Below are positions 47,712 to 57,250 of a stretch of 64,000 nt of DNA, in pieces (position 1 is the stretch's first letter; each line of letters begins with the position of its first letter). The DNA is from OM182 bacterium MED-G28 (lineage in GTDB: Bacteria > Pseudomonadota > Gammaproteobacteria > Pseudomonadales > Pseudohongiellaceae). The translations under genes were made by a program, and so were the position numbers. The notes under the pieces are model-generated. The model was not told the origin of the DNA and ran no database searches. It saw nothing but the letters and a program-made list of their open reading frames with translations. The stretch spans positions 349,589 to 413,588 of the forward strand of contig NTJZ01000001.1 of assembly GCA_002457215.1 (NCBI GenBank), written 5' to 3'.

Positions 47712-49880
47712 GTGCTGTCCTCGAAAATCCAAGTTAAGTTATTAACGGCCCTCCTCAGTGCAATAGTTTTTGTTCACACTCCTAATATAGCGGCACAGGA
47801 TTTACCCACTACGGACGAAAATTCAACAGTTACCTATCCTGCAAGCTATTTTGATCAATATGAACCCTTCTCCGTTAGCGATATGCTTGATCGTATTCCT
47901 GGTATAACCGTAGCCAGGCAAGGTGGGCCAGGCGGAAGCAGTAGCGGACCTGGCAGCTCACAAGGCTCAGAACGTCGAGGCTTAGGGCTTGGTGGCGACC
48001 AAGTATTAATCAACGGTCGCCGTATTGCTGGGAAGGAGAATGAAGGGAATAGTCAATTATCAAGAATCCCGGCAAATCAAGTTCAGAGGATTGAAATAAT
48101 CCGAGGCACTTCTGGTGATCTCGATGTCCGCGGCGGCAACCAGGTAATTAACATAGTACTGCTAGAACTTGAATCAAGCTCCTCTGTTGCTTATGAAATA
48201 AATATGGATCATTACCATGATGGCGAATTAAAACCCGGAGGAAGCGTTTCCCTAAGTGGGCAAAATGGCGCTTTCGATTACTTACTCAGCGCAGAATCAG
48301 AGCCTCGCTGGGAGTATAGGAAAGGTTTCGAAACTAGTTTTCTAGCTGATGGCAGACCAAACGACTTCATAAATAAAAAACAGTACACCGATCAGCAACC
48401 CCTGACCCTCACTACAAATATTGGCTATCAAATTTCTGACCGAAACATTATGCATATAAATGCGCAATACAATCAGAACGATGCACCGGGAAGCGAAAAT
48501 CGATTAATCACAAATTTACTCGTAAAACCTAACACACTAGATATTAAACTTGATGACATTTCCGTTGAGGAAGACTTTTGGGAAATTGGAGGTGACTTTG
48601 AACATACATTCATTAATGGTAACCGGCTTAAATCATTGTTTATTATCAATCAAAGAGACTCAAATCGCCTACGAGAGAGGTTTGACCTCGATAATAATCG
48701 CAGCAAAGATTTGTTTTTAAAAACATTTAATCAATATGAAGAACAAATCTTAAGATCATCTTATTCTATGAGCTTGAATTCAACTCAGGACATTGAGCTC
48801 GGAGTAGAAAGAGCACAAACCACATTAGACTCAACACTGGGGCTTGGATTATTAAGCGAAACAGGCTCCATTTCTGAAAGCTTTGGCGGGCTTACGCCAA
48901 TAACAAATTCTGATGCAACCCTGGAAGAAGTTCGTTATGAAGCATTCGCGGTCCACAACTGGCGAATTAATAATCGCATGTCGCTGGAAAGCACATTAAT
49001 TTATGAAAAATCTACTATCGAGCAATCTGGTGATATTAAAAAAGAAAGAGATTTTGATTTTGTCAGACCCAAGATCGATTACCGATTTGACATTACTTCT
49101 TCTCTACAGTTTAGAGCGACGATAGAAAAAGATGTTGCTCAATTAAGTTTCAACGATTTCACAACAAATATTAATTCTCTTGATGATGACCAAAATTCTG
49201 TCGCTGGTAACCCTGACCTGCGACAAGAACAATCCTGGCGTTATGACGTGAATTTGGAGTACAGATTTGATAACAATAATGGAGTACTCAATTCAAACCT
49301 TTTCTATCATGACCTTGAAGATGTAATTGACAAAATTAATGTATCTACGGCAAAGAGTATTCAATCAGCAAACGGTAATATTGGTGCTGGAAAACGTTAT
49401 GGAGGAAGTTTTGATGCGAGTCTACGGCTAACAAGTTTTAATTTGCCGCAGCTTCTACTGACTTCTCGTATCGAAGTAGAAGACGGAGCCGTTGCAGACC
49501 CTTTTCTTAGTATTGATCGGCGCTTGCTGCGACAAGGTCGGGGTCAATATCGATACGGTTTTCGACACGATATGACCAGCAGAAATATCAACTATGGTAT
49601 TAATGTAAGCGGCACCTTTGAAGGTGGCTCCATAGTTTATGATATTGATAAAATCGAAAAATATGATATGGATGATTTCATCATGGCATTTATAGAACTG
49701 CAAGGTTGGGGCGGTCTCACCTACAGATTCGAAGCAACGAATTTTCATGAACAAGAAAGATGCCGTGTTCGGTCCCGCTATATCGGTGGGACAATAGCAA
49801 CTGGTTCTTTCAATGAAATCGAAAATTCTTGCAGCCAAGCTGGCGAGAAATATGCAATAAAAGTCCGTGGAACTTTCTAA
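47712..49880 (+). CDS. TonB-dependent outer-membrane receptor, copy 1
   Basis: Predicted TonB-dependent transporter of 722 residues starting at GTG (GGAG 6 nt upstream). Signal peptide about 1-28 (LLTALLSAIVFVHTPNIAAQD). A possible TonB box is near STVTYPASYF. The plug (about 45-150) has VSDMLDRIPGITVARQ, VLINGRRIAGK and IEIIRGTSGDLDVRGG. The beta-barrel follows and ends in a terminal Phe. It is paralogous to the next gene. Two Cys flank the last strands (ERCRVRSRY and ENSCSQAG), and an acidic NSLDDDQNSVAGNP loop is shared. No FecR-like or regulator gene accompanies it; ligand unknown. Confidence 0.88.
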   Translation: MLSSKIQVKLLTALLSAIVFVHTPNIAAQDLPTTDENSTVTYPASYFDQYEPFSVSDMLDRIPGITVARQGGPGGSSSGPGSSQGSERRGLGLGGDQVLINGRRIAGKENEGNSQLSRIPANQVQRIEIIRGTSGDLDVRGGNQVINIVLLELESSSSVAYEINMDHYHDGELKPGGSVSLSGQNGAFDYLLSAESEPRWEYRKGFETSFLADGRPNDFINKKQYTDQQPLTLTTNIGYQISDRNIMHINAQYNQNDAPGSENRLITNLLVKPNTLDIKLDDISVEEDFWEIGGDFEHTFINGNRLKSLFIINQRDSNRLRERFDLDNNRSKDLFLKTFNQYEEQILRSSYSMSLNSTQDIELGVERAQTTLDSTLGLGLLSETGSISESFGGLTPITNSDATLEEVRYEAFAVHNWRINNRMSLESTLIYEKSTIEQSGDIKKERDFDFVRPKIDYRFDITSSLQFRATIEKDVAQLSFNDFTTNINSLDDDQNSVAGNPDLRQEQSWRYDVNLEYRFDNNNGVLNSNLFYHDLEDVIDKINVSTAKSIQSANGNIGAGKRYGGSFDASLRLTSFNLPQLLLTSRIEVEDGAVADPFLSIDRRLLRQGRGQYRYGFRHDMTSRNINYGINVSGTFEGGSIVYDIDKIEKYDMDDFIMAFIELQGWGGLTYRFEATNFHEQERCRVRSRYIGGTIATGSFNEIENSCSQAGEKYAIKVRGTF

Positions 49881-50245
49881 TAGCCACCTTAATTAACCCT
49901 CTAAATTAATGAGTTAATTTCCGTTAAAGTTTTAAGCTTTATGGGCGATAACGCGACTCTGCTTCGGAATTAAAATCAGTTTAGCTAACATCTGAAATAT
50001 GGCAATTTTGCCACCACATTTGCACAATTTGTTACAGTTCTTCTAGAAGGTCATGGCTATAATTCGGGCTCTTTCGCAGGAACCAATATTCTAAGCAAGA
50101 AAAACACGTCACCTACGCCCTGGAAGAAGTCAATTCAAAAAAGATTCTCCGAGGCGTAAAACCAAAAACTGCTTTTTCACGTTGTATACGTATTGCCAAG
50201 TATCAAAAGATTTAGCGTTCCTAACAATTTAAAACGAGGTTTTTA
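49881..50245. other. Intergenic region between the two receptor genes
   Basis: 365 bp without an open frame I can support. A TATAAT at 50058-50063 has no good -35 box at the right spacing. If it is a promoter, the second receptor has its own long (about 175 nt) leader, and no terminator for the first was recognised. Confidence 0.5.
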
Positions 50246-52390
50246 ATGGTTGCAGCTGCCCCTTCAAAATTTCTTAAAGCTAGCATCCTATCCCTAACTA
50301 TTGCCTCTTCGGTTGCCGCAGCTGCTCAACAGGGAACTCAAGCGATCGTGGAAGGCTCGTCGATAATCTATGAAGCTGTTTTTTTCGCTGAGTTTTCTCC
50401 CGTTAATGTAAATGACATGATTGATCGAATTCCTGGCGTTAACCTCGCCATGAACAATCGCGGCGGCGGGAATAGGAGAGGTCTGGGTGCTGGCGAAAAC
50501 GAAATCCTTATTAATGGACAACGTCAGACTGGCAAAAGCAATGAAGGTCGTGACCAGCTAAGCCGGCTATCTGCCGACCAAGTAGATTACATCGAGATCA
50601 TCCGCGGCACTTCCGAAGAGATGGATATTAGGAGTGGTGGGCAAGTAGTCAATATAGTGCTGTTAGACTCCCGTTCACGCTCCAGCATCACTACAGAAGC
50701 CAATATGGACCGATATCATGACGGCACTTTTGATCCGGGCGCCAAATTGTCTTGGACTGGCCAATCAGGATCCTTTAATTATTTGTTCCATCTAGAAGGT
50801 GAGCCTAGGTACCAGAATCGCCTCAGCAAAGAATATAGCCGTGATCCGGATGGCGACTTACTCGAAACACGTTTTGAAGACAGCACTCGTAAACAGACTG
50901 ACTACGAAACCAGTTTTAATATTGGTTATCAATTCGATAACAGTCTAGTGCAATTAAATGGCTTATACGGTGGTGACTGCGCACCAGAAGATAAAGAGCG
51001 CCTTATCAACGACTATAGCAATACTAGCATCGTGTCTCTACTGGAAAGAGAAGACATTGATCGCTGCCGCGAAAACTGGGAAATAGGCGGCGACTATGAA
51101 TATGAATTTAGGAACGGTGGCAAATACCGCTTTTTGTTTATCGTAAATGATGGCCAGTGGCTGCAAGAGCGCGATCGCTTCGAAATCTTAGACGATCGCG
51201 AGAAAAAAGATTTGTTTCTTTACAATAATGGGCGAGATCAAGAAAGAATTTTTAGAACCTCTTACACCTTTGACCCAATCCTTAATCATGGTCTCGAGCT
51301 CGGAATTGAGCGCGCACAAACCCTCAGAGATGGAAATTTACGATTGGGGCTAGACCTGGGTGGCACACCCTCACCAGAACATGGCTTCTTAACAGCTGTC
51401 ACTGTTGATAATTCCAACTCCACTGTTGAAGAAGTTAGGTATGAAAATTTCTTAGTTCATAACTGGCAAATTAATGATAAGTCCTCCCTCGAAAGCTCAC
51501 TAATTTATGAGACTTCGACAATTACTCAGACAGGTGATGTCTACAACGAAAGAGATTTCGACTTTGTGCGCCCCAAATTAGATTATCGCTACAATATCAA
51601 TCAATCGATGCAATTGAGGGCAACAGTAGAAAAGCTTGTCTCGCAACTTAGTTTCTCAGATTTTATGGCCTCTTCTGATAGCGATGACGACGATCAAAAT
51701 ACACAAGCTGGCAACCCTCAAATAGTTCAAGAACAACATTGGGAATATTCACTTAATTTAGAATATCGACTTCCTAATAGCATTGGTGTATTAAATTCTG
51801 AAATTTATTATCGCGATTATGAAGATGTAATCGATCGAGTTGATGTCTCCACTGGACCTGATGATTTGCGCTCAGCGCGGGGTAATATAGGTGGTGCGTA
51901 TCGCTACGGCATGAATCTTGATGCTAGTTCTCGACTTGGTTACATTGGCTTACCGAGCGCGTTGCTTTCTCTTGGTATTAGCGTACAAGATTCTGAAGTT
52001 ACTGATCCTTTTTTAAACATTAAACGTCGAATGCGATATAACTCACGCTGGTTTGGAAGAGCGAGTTTTCGACATGACGTTACCCGCTGGGATATGAGCT
52101 ACGGGTTCAACTATTTTAATTCTGACAATGACAGTGATGCCCGTCAGCAAATCGACATAAATGATATTGAAAGAGACATTAGAGATTATGGTCTAATGCT
52201 CTTTGTTGAGAAGAAAGCCTTTAACGATATTACGTTCCGCTTAGATGTACGCAATGCAAATGATCCATTGCGCTGTCGTGAACGCACTAGATTCTTGGGG
52301 GCCACCATCGGCGGCATTGTCGAAGAAGTTGAAAACTACTGCTCTCAAGATGGTCCTGTTTATGCCTTAAAAATAAGGCATACTTTTTAG
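50246..52390 (+). CDS. TonB-dependent outer-membrane receptor, copy 2
   Basis: Paralogue of the preceding receptor: 714 residues, signal peptide to about residue 27 (LKASILSLTIASSVAAAAQ). The plug has VNDMIDRIPGVNLAMNN, ILINGQRQTGKSNEGRDQLS and IEIIRGTSEEMDIRSGG; a barrel follows to a terminal Phe. Shared features with copy 1 include NFLVHNWQINDKSSLESSLI, an acidic SSDSDDDDQNTQAGNPQ loop and the C-terminal Cys pair (LRCRERTR, ENYCSQDG). SD is GAGG 6 nt upstream. Conservation along the whole length points to an old tandem duplication followed by divergence, perhaps for related ligands. Confidence 0.88.
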   Translation: MVAAAPSKFLKASILSLTIASSVAAAAQQGTQAIVEGSSIIYEAVFFAEFSPVNVNDMIDRIPGVNLAMNNRGGGNRRGLGAGENEILINGQRQTGKSNEGRDQLSRLSADQVDYIEIIRGTSEEMDIRSGGQVVNIVLLDSRSRSSITTEANMDRYHDGTFDPGAKLSWTGQSGSFNYLFHLEGEPRYQNRLSKEYSRDPDGDLLETRFEDSTRKQTDYETSFNIGYQFDNSLVQLNGLYGGDCAPEDKERLINDYSNTSIVSLLEREDIDRCRENWEIGGDYEYEFRNGGKYRFLFIVNDGQWLQERDRFEILDDREKKDLFLYNNGRDQERIFRTSYTFDPILNHGLELGIERAQTLRDGNLRLGLDLGGTPSPEHGFLTAVTVDNSNSTVEEVRYENFLVHNWQINDKSSLESSLIYETSTITQTGDVYNERDFDFVRPKLDYRYNINQSMQLRATVEKLVSQLSFSDFMASSDSDDDDQNTQAGNPQIVQEQHWEYSLNLEYRLPNSIGVLNSEIYYRDYEDVIDRVDVSTGPDDLRSARGNIGGAYRYGMNLDASSRLGYIGLPSALLSLGISVQDSEVTDPFLNIKRRMRYNSRWFGRASFRHDVTRWDMSYGFNYFNSDNDSDARQQIDINDIERDIRDYGLMLFVEKKAFNDITFRLDVRNANDPLRCRERTRFLGATIGGIVEEVENYCSQDGPVYALKIRHTF

Positions 52391-52475
52391 ACTACAGAGC
52401 TCTAAAACGAGTAGTGAAAAAATTGAATGTTAGAAACTCACCTGCAAATAGTGGACTCAAAGAACACTGAAATAT

Positions 52476-53201
52476 TTACTCGGGCTTGGTAAAGATCATC
52501 ATATGTTGCCAAGGAAGAAAATCAAGCGTATCGGTCCATTCCAGACCAAACACACTCATTTCTTTGACAACTTGCTCTTCAGTCATTTTATGTAGGGGGC
52601 GAATGGGCACCGACGCATCTTCCCCACGGTACTCCAGTAGAAAAATCCTGCCGCCTGGCTTTAATGCCTTATTGATGCCATCAATCATCTCGAAAGGGTG
52701 GGAAAACTCGTGATAAGCGTCCACCATGATGGCGGCATTAATAAAGTTTTCAGGTAAATTTGGATCATCCACCTGTCCCAATACGCCTTCAATATTGGAA
52801 ACTCTTTCCTCTTCTTTTTGATTTTCGATCAGCTCCAACATTTCTGGCTGAATATCCACGGCCAAGACTTTCCCCTGAGGGACTTTTTGCGCAATACGAA
52901 AAGAGAAATAACCAGAGCCCGCACCAATATCCGCCACCACATCATCAGCTCGTAATTCCATGTTCTCAACCACTGAATCAGGCATTTCTTCACGAATGCG
53001 TTCGGGGCGATTTAGCCAGCCGGCGGCCCGATGACCCATAACAAATGAAATCTCTCTGTCCATATAGAATTTACCGATTCCAGTAGTACGACGCTCGGGA
53101 GCTTCAATATAGCCAGGATGTTCGGCACTATAACCAACTGACAAAAGCAGCAAAGGGCTTACTAATATGAAGGCTTGGACCATTCCTTTTAGCGTTTTCA
53201 T
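52476..53201 (-). CDS. Exported SAM-dependent methyltransferase-fold protein
   Basis: 241 residues with a clear signal peptide (residues about 8-25, VQAFILVSPLLLLSVGYSAE). The body has class I methyltransferase motifs: DVVADIGAGSGYFSFRIA (motif I), VLAVDIQPEMLELI, and AAIMVDAYHEFSHPFEMI. It belongs to a widespread family with the C-terminal IRPLHKMTEEQVVKEM and FLPWQHMMIF patterns. The substrate and source of periplasmic SAM are unknown, so it may be misrouted, cleaved late, or have another role. It is convergent with receptor copy 2. Confidence 0.78.
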   Translation of the reverse strand: MKTLKGMVQAFILVSPLLLLSVGYSAEHPGYIEAPERRTTGIGKFYMDREISFVMGHRAAGWLNRPERIREEMPDSVVENMELRADDVVADIGAGSGYFSFRIAQKVPQGKVLAVDIQPEMLELIENQKEEERVSNIEGVLGQVDDPNLPENFINAAIMVDAYHEFSHPFEMIDGINKALKPGGRIFLLEYRGEDASVPIRPLHKMTEEQVVKEMSVFGLEWTDTLDFLPWQHMMIFTKPE

Positions 53202-53627
53202 AGTTTTCTCTTGAGCTCACGTTCTATAAACGAATTCGTTATAAAGTAGTCAATTGTAAATCAGCATCACAAAAAAGTAAGCTCACCAAGTGACTAAATT
53301 GCAATCGATTAAGACTAGGCATACTAGCCGCTCTATCCCTCTTAATTAATAAAATCGGAGCGACGCTTAAGACGCACATTCTGTTTGAGGTTTTTGTCTG
53401 CAGGATAACACCCAGTACTGAAAAATTCTAAACTTCTTATAACTCAAAACCTTAGTAACTTTCCAAACGACTTCGCATTTAGAATAGGCTATTCAAATTA
53501 TGAGGGCCAACCTATTAACTCTTCAGGGAGTAAGAGTTAGAGTCGAGTTAACAATTTCCCGAAGTATTAGTGACCTATGCTAATATGCTGACCGGAACTA
53601 GGATAAATGCTGCAAACTGGAAGCACT
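53202..53627. other. Non-coding gap before the CoA-transferase gene
   Basis: About 425 bp between divergent genes. I see no RNA gene, repeat or open frame worth calling. Confidence 0.5.
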
Positions 53628-54812
53628 ATGTCAAAAGTCTTGGAAGGAATACGGGTATTGGATTTCGGTCGTTATATCGCCGGTCCTTATTGTGGAACAT
53701 TGTTGGGCGACTTGGGTGCCGAAGTTATTCGGATTGAAAAAATAAATGGCAGCGAAGATCGCTTTCTTTCTCCTATATCAGACAAAGGTGACGGTGCGTT
53801 GTTCATGCAAATGGCGCGCAACAAGCTGAGTATGACCCTTAATCCGATGAAACCCGAGGGCAGAGAAATAGTTCAAAAGCTCGTTGCTACTGCAGACGTC
53901 GTAGTAGCAAATCTTCCTCCTGATACCCTCAAGACTATGGGTTTAGACTATGAGAGCCTAGCGGCTATTAAACCCGATATTATTCTCACCATGATTTCTG
54001 CTTTTGGGACCGGTGGTCCTTATGCCAACAGGGTCGGTTTTGATGGTCTTGGACAAGCGATGTCCGGCAATATGTATATGTCAGGAACTCCAGACCAACC
54101 AGTGAAAGCTTATGCACCTTTTATCGATTTCGGTACTGCAAGTCTTTCTGCATTCGGCACCATGGCCGCCTTATTTGAAAGACAAAAAACTGGCAAAGGA
54201 CAGATAGTAGAGGCCTCCCTGTTTAATACTGCACTTACCATGATGAATGGAACAGCCATTGAACAGGCTGCCATAAAAAGAAATAGAACCGCGACGCTCA
54301 ATCGTTCGCAAACATCGGCTCCGGCTGACACTTTCAAAACAAAAGATGGCTGGGTGCTCGTCCAGTCTGTAGGCGGCCCTTTATTTAAACGATGGGCCGA
54401 TCTAATGGGCGAAGACCACTGGCTAGAGGATGAACGCTTTAAGGATGATATCTCTCGCGGCGATAATGGCGAAGCAATTAGCGAGCGACTCGGTGCTTGG
54501 TGCGCAGAACGCACTTCTCAAGAAGTTTTGGAGGCCATGGAAAAAGCGCGTTTACCTGCAGGGCCAGTGCTTTCACCTCAGCAAGTCTTAGACGATCCGC
54601 ATATTGCCGCAAAGGGTTTGTTCCAGCCCGTCGAATACCCAGGTTTAGATATTCCCGCGCCACTTATGAAGACACCTGTTGAGCTCTCCGAAACCCCTGG
54701 CGAAATTCGGACTCGTCCACCGACATTAGGCGAGCACACAGATCAACTTATGGAAGAATTGGGTTACTCTGCTGAGGAAATTAGTGATCTAAGAGAAAAG
54801 CGCATCGTTTAA
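53628..54812 (+). CDS. Class III CoA-transferase (CaiB/BaiF family)
   Basis: Predicted family III CoA-transferase moving CoA between carboxylic acids. The 394 residues from the ATG at 53628 (GGAAG upstream) begin SKVLEGIRVLDFGRYIAGPY. The candidate nucleophile is Asp167 in PFIDFGTASLSAF, and the family blocks DLGAEVIRIEK and KTGKGQIVEASLF are present. An ATG at 53607 would add 7 residues and has a close AGGA, so the start is uncertain. Substrates range from formyl and carnitinyl to bile-acid and aromatic groups; no neighbouring acyl-CoA gene narrows the choice. Confidence 0.87.
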   Translation: MSKVLEGIRVLDFGRYIAGPYCGTLLGDLGAEVIRIEKINGSEDRFLSPISDKGDGALFMQMARNKLSMTLNPMKPEGREIVQKLVATADVVVANLPPDTLKTMGLDYESLAAIKPDIILTMISAFGTGGPYANRVGFDGLGQAMSGNMYMSGTPDQPVKAYAPFIDFGTASLSAFGTMAALFERQKTGKGQIVEASLFNTALTMMNGTAIEQAAIKRNRTATLNRSQTSAPADTFKTKDGWVLVQSVGGPLFKRWADLMGEDHWLEDERFKDDISRGDNGEAISERLGAWCAERTSQEVLEAMEKARLPAGPVLSPQQVLDDPHIAAKGLFQPVEYPGLDIPAPLMKTPVELSETPGEIRTRPPTLGEHTDQLMEELGYSAEEISDLREKRIV

Positions 54813-54845
54813 GAGACTTTTAATCAAAGCTCTCAGCATTTCAGG

Positions 54846-54983
54846 TTAAGCTCCCTCCTGAATTTCTGTCGATCCTGCAGCCAGCGTTTCTTGTAAAGTT
54901 CTCGCGCATCCCCTAGGGGTATAAGCCTTCAAACGCAGTTTAGGCTTGCTATACTGTTTAACACGAGCTGTTTTAGCGGCCAT
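54846..54983 (-). CDS. Possible 45-residue basic ORF
   Basis: In the 377-bp gap after the CoA-transferase, a minus-strand frame is open for over 70 codons and contains an ATG at 54983 (MAAKTARVKQYSKPKLRLKA). No Shine-Dalgarno precedes it and I recognise no family. The lysine/arginine-rich start could be a gene remnant or chance. The rest of the gap shows nothing else. Confidence 0.2.
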   Translation of the reverse strand: MAAKTARVKQYSKPKLRLKAYTPRGCARTLQETLAAGSTEIQEGA

Positions 54984-55189
54984 TAAGTCATCATTGGAGT
55001 CATTGCCACGAAATTTATCCAGCACCTCATCACAATACAGGTTCTAAAACTAATAGTGTCAGCGATACTGATCTAAACTCTCTAGTCAAATCCAAATTCA
55101 CTAAGATGATTAGCCCCCATAAAAATTCCCAGAAGAGTGATTTCGAATAATGGCAATGTGTGAGAGCCGACCCCTGCTAACAGCAACTC

Positions 55190-57214
55190 CTAGTCTGTAA
55201 TGGCATAGACGATAACGCTGCTTTCTCTAGAAGGACCTAATCCTGGAGCTCGAACTGTCAACATTGGCCCGGTACCAACTGCAATGTATTGTTTTCCATT
55301 AACGCCATAAGAAATGTGCCCTCCTCCTATTGGCGCACCAGTATAGATTCTGCGCAGAACTTCACCAGTACTCGCATCCATTAATAATAGATTGCCTTCT
55401 ATAGTGCCAGTTATTATCAAGCCACCTGCCGTGGCGGTAACAGCACCTGTGTTCGGATATGGTGTTTGATGCCGCCAACGTACATCACCTGACTCGACAT
55501 CGACAGCGGTAATCCAGCCCGACATTTCACCTTCGGGAGTTACTGACCCCCCCATAAACAACTGACCTGGAATATACTCGACCCGCTCAGCAGCAGTAAA
55601 TCGACTGCAGTAATCTATCGCAGAGGTAATCAGGATTTTTTCTTGCTCATGAAAAGCGGGGCTGCTCCACAACACTCCGCCGGTAACTCCAGGACAAGCA
55701 ACAACCCCTTCTCGAGTGACTGGCACATCCTGATTTAACAAAGTCGTTATCGCAGTTTCATATATAGGTTCATGTGTTTTTTTGTCGAGGGTCCTCAGAA
55801 CACCATCCTTACCAACTGTTGCAATGAAATCGTCAGATACATTATTTATTCCTGCTTTTAACACTGGAGTGACTTGCGTCAGATCCCAATCATGATCGTC
55901 ATTGGGCACTATTGAGCGATGCCATTGTAGTTCTCCAGATTGAATATCGAGGGCCACAATACTATTGGTATAAAGATTTTCACCAGGCCTTAAGTATCCT
56001 GGCAAATCCGGTGCCGGATTTGTCACAGCTACATAAACTTCATTTTGCTCGAGATCAAAGCTCAGTGGTGTCCAGACGGCACCCCCTCCAAGTTTGATGT
56101 TTTCTGGATTACCCCAACTGGGTCCACCCCCTGCAGCGGCTTCAGGAACTGTATAAAACTTCCAAATTAAATCACCATCACGTAATGAAAAAGCACCAAG
56201 CCAACCCGAGATTGCATTTTCACTACCCGCCGGCCCAATCAATATCATGTCATCAAATATCGAGGGTGGCATGGTAAAGGTTTCACCTAACCAAGGATCA
56301 GCTACTTGGCGCGCCCACAACAGATTCCCATTCGCGGAATCAAGTGCGAACAAATAACCATCAGAAGTTCCCCTTACAACATAACCATCTTTGATCGCTA
56401 CACCGCGATTATTAGGCCAGACAGTTCGGTCTTTTGGCTCCCAGTAGTGGGTCCATATTTCCCGGCAGGTTGCTGCATTTATTGCAGAGGTTCTCTGGGC
56501 GTCAGTTACGTACATTGTTCCTTCATGGACGATTGGACCAGTTTGCATAGGAAGATTGCTGTAAAATTGATAAGCACATACCTGTCCAAGTTCGGTCACG
56601 TTACTTGTAGCAATTTCTGAAAGTGGCGAATAACGCACCCCGGCATAGCTGCGATTATGATGCAACCAATCATTTTGACTAGTTCCCGCATTTCGGAGAT
56701 CTTCCATACTTGGCCCCGTGCCAGTAGGTTCAATTCCGTAAACTCCCTCGATAAATGTTGCCGCTATGTCTAGCGCATCATCTGCGCGAGATATAGGAAT
56801 CCCAGCAAGATACGCATAATCATTCCGAATCGATTCCGAGCCTTGTAAAACGCTATTACTGCCTAAAATAAAAGCAAGGACATCCAGATTTTCAGATTCG
56901 TCCAGGTTACCTTCCATACGCGGCGGCATGGTAGTGGAAATAACAGTAAAAAGATCAGCAACGTTTACACCGAAGTTAGACCAGGTTTTCCGAAATGAGG
57001 GACCCACCAATGCTCTTGCCGCACCGCCTTCAAGATCATTACCATGACAAACTGCACAGTCTCTACTGTAAAGTTGAGCACCTTTTTCGAACTGTTCTTC
57101 CGTAAAAGTACCAGTTCCTGGCGCTTCTGCGGCAAAGCTATTCATTGTTAATAAACTTAAGCTTATCAATAGCTTAAAATGAAGTATTAGTATTTGAGCA
57201 TTATGAATATTCAT
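55190..57214 (-). CDS. Haem c-PQQ dehydrogenase (quinohaemoprotein type)
   Basis: Predicted periplasmic quinoprotein dehydrogenase of 674 residues. Signal peptide to about residue 29. An N-terminal cytochrome c domain (about 35-125) has the haem motif CAVCH (Cys53, Cys56, His57) and an axial Met in TTMPPRM. A beta-propeller follows with the PQQ-domain repeats typical of the family (YAGVRYSPLSEI, WSSPAFHEQEKILI, GGLIITGTIEGNLLLMDAST). This order, cytochrome first, is seen in polyvinyl-alcohol-type dehydrogenases. No PQQ synthesis genes are nearby. It lies 37 nt downstream of the amidohydrolase gene on the same strand. Confidence 0.87.
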   Translation of the reverse strand: MNIHNAQILILHFKLLISLSLLTMNSFAAEAPGTGTFTEEQFEKGAQLYSRDCAVCHGNDLEGGAARALVGPSFRKTWSNFGVNVADLFTVISTTMPPRMEGNLDESENLDVLAFILGSNSVLQGSESIRNDYAYLAGIPISRADDALDIAATFIEGVYGIEPTGTGPSMEDLRNAGTSQNDWLHHNRSYAGVRYSPLSEIATSNVTELGQVCAYQFYSNLPMQTGPIVHEGTMYVTDAQRTSAINAATCREIWTHYWEPKDRTVWPNNRGVAIKDGYVVRGTSDGYLFALDSANGNLLWARQVADPWLGETFTMPPSIFDDMILIGPAGSENAISGWLGAFSLRDGDLIWKFYTVPEAAAGGGPSWGNPENIKLGGGAVWTPLSFDLEQNEVYVAVTNPAPDLPGYLRPGENLYTNSIVALDIQSGELQWHRSIVPNDDHDWDLTQVTPVLKAGINNVSDDFIATVGKDGVLRTLDKKTHEPIYETAITTLLNQDVPVTREGVVACPGVTGGVLWSSPAFHEQEKILITSAIDYCSRFTAAERVEYIPGQLFMGGSVTPEGEMSGWITAVDVESGDVRWRHQTPYPNTGAVTATAGGLIITGTIEGNLLLMDASTGEVLRRIYTGAPIGGGHISYGVNGKQYIAVGTGPMLTVRAPGLGPSRESSVIVYAITD

Positions 57215-57250
57215 TCTTCCTAGCTCCTAAAAGATAGCATTGCAACTCAA

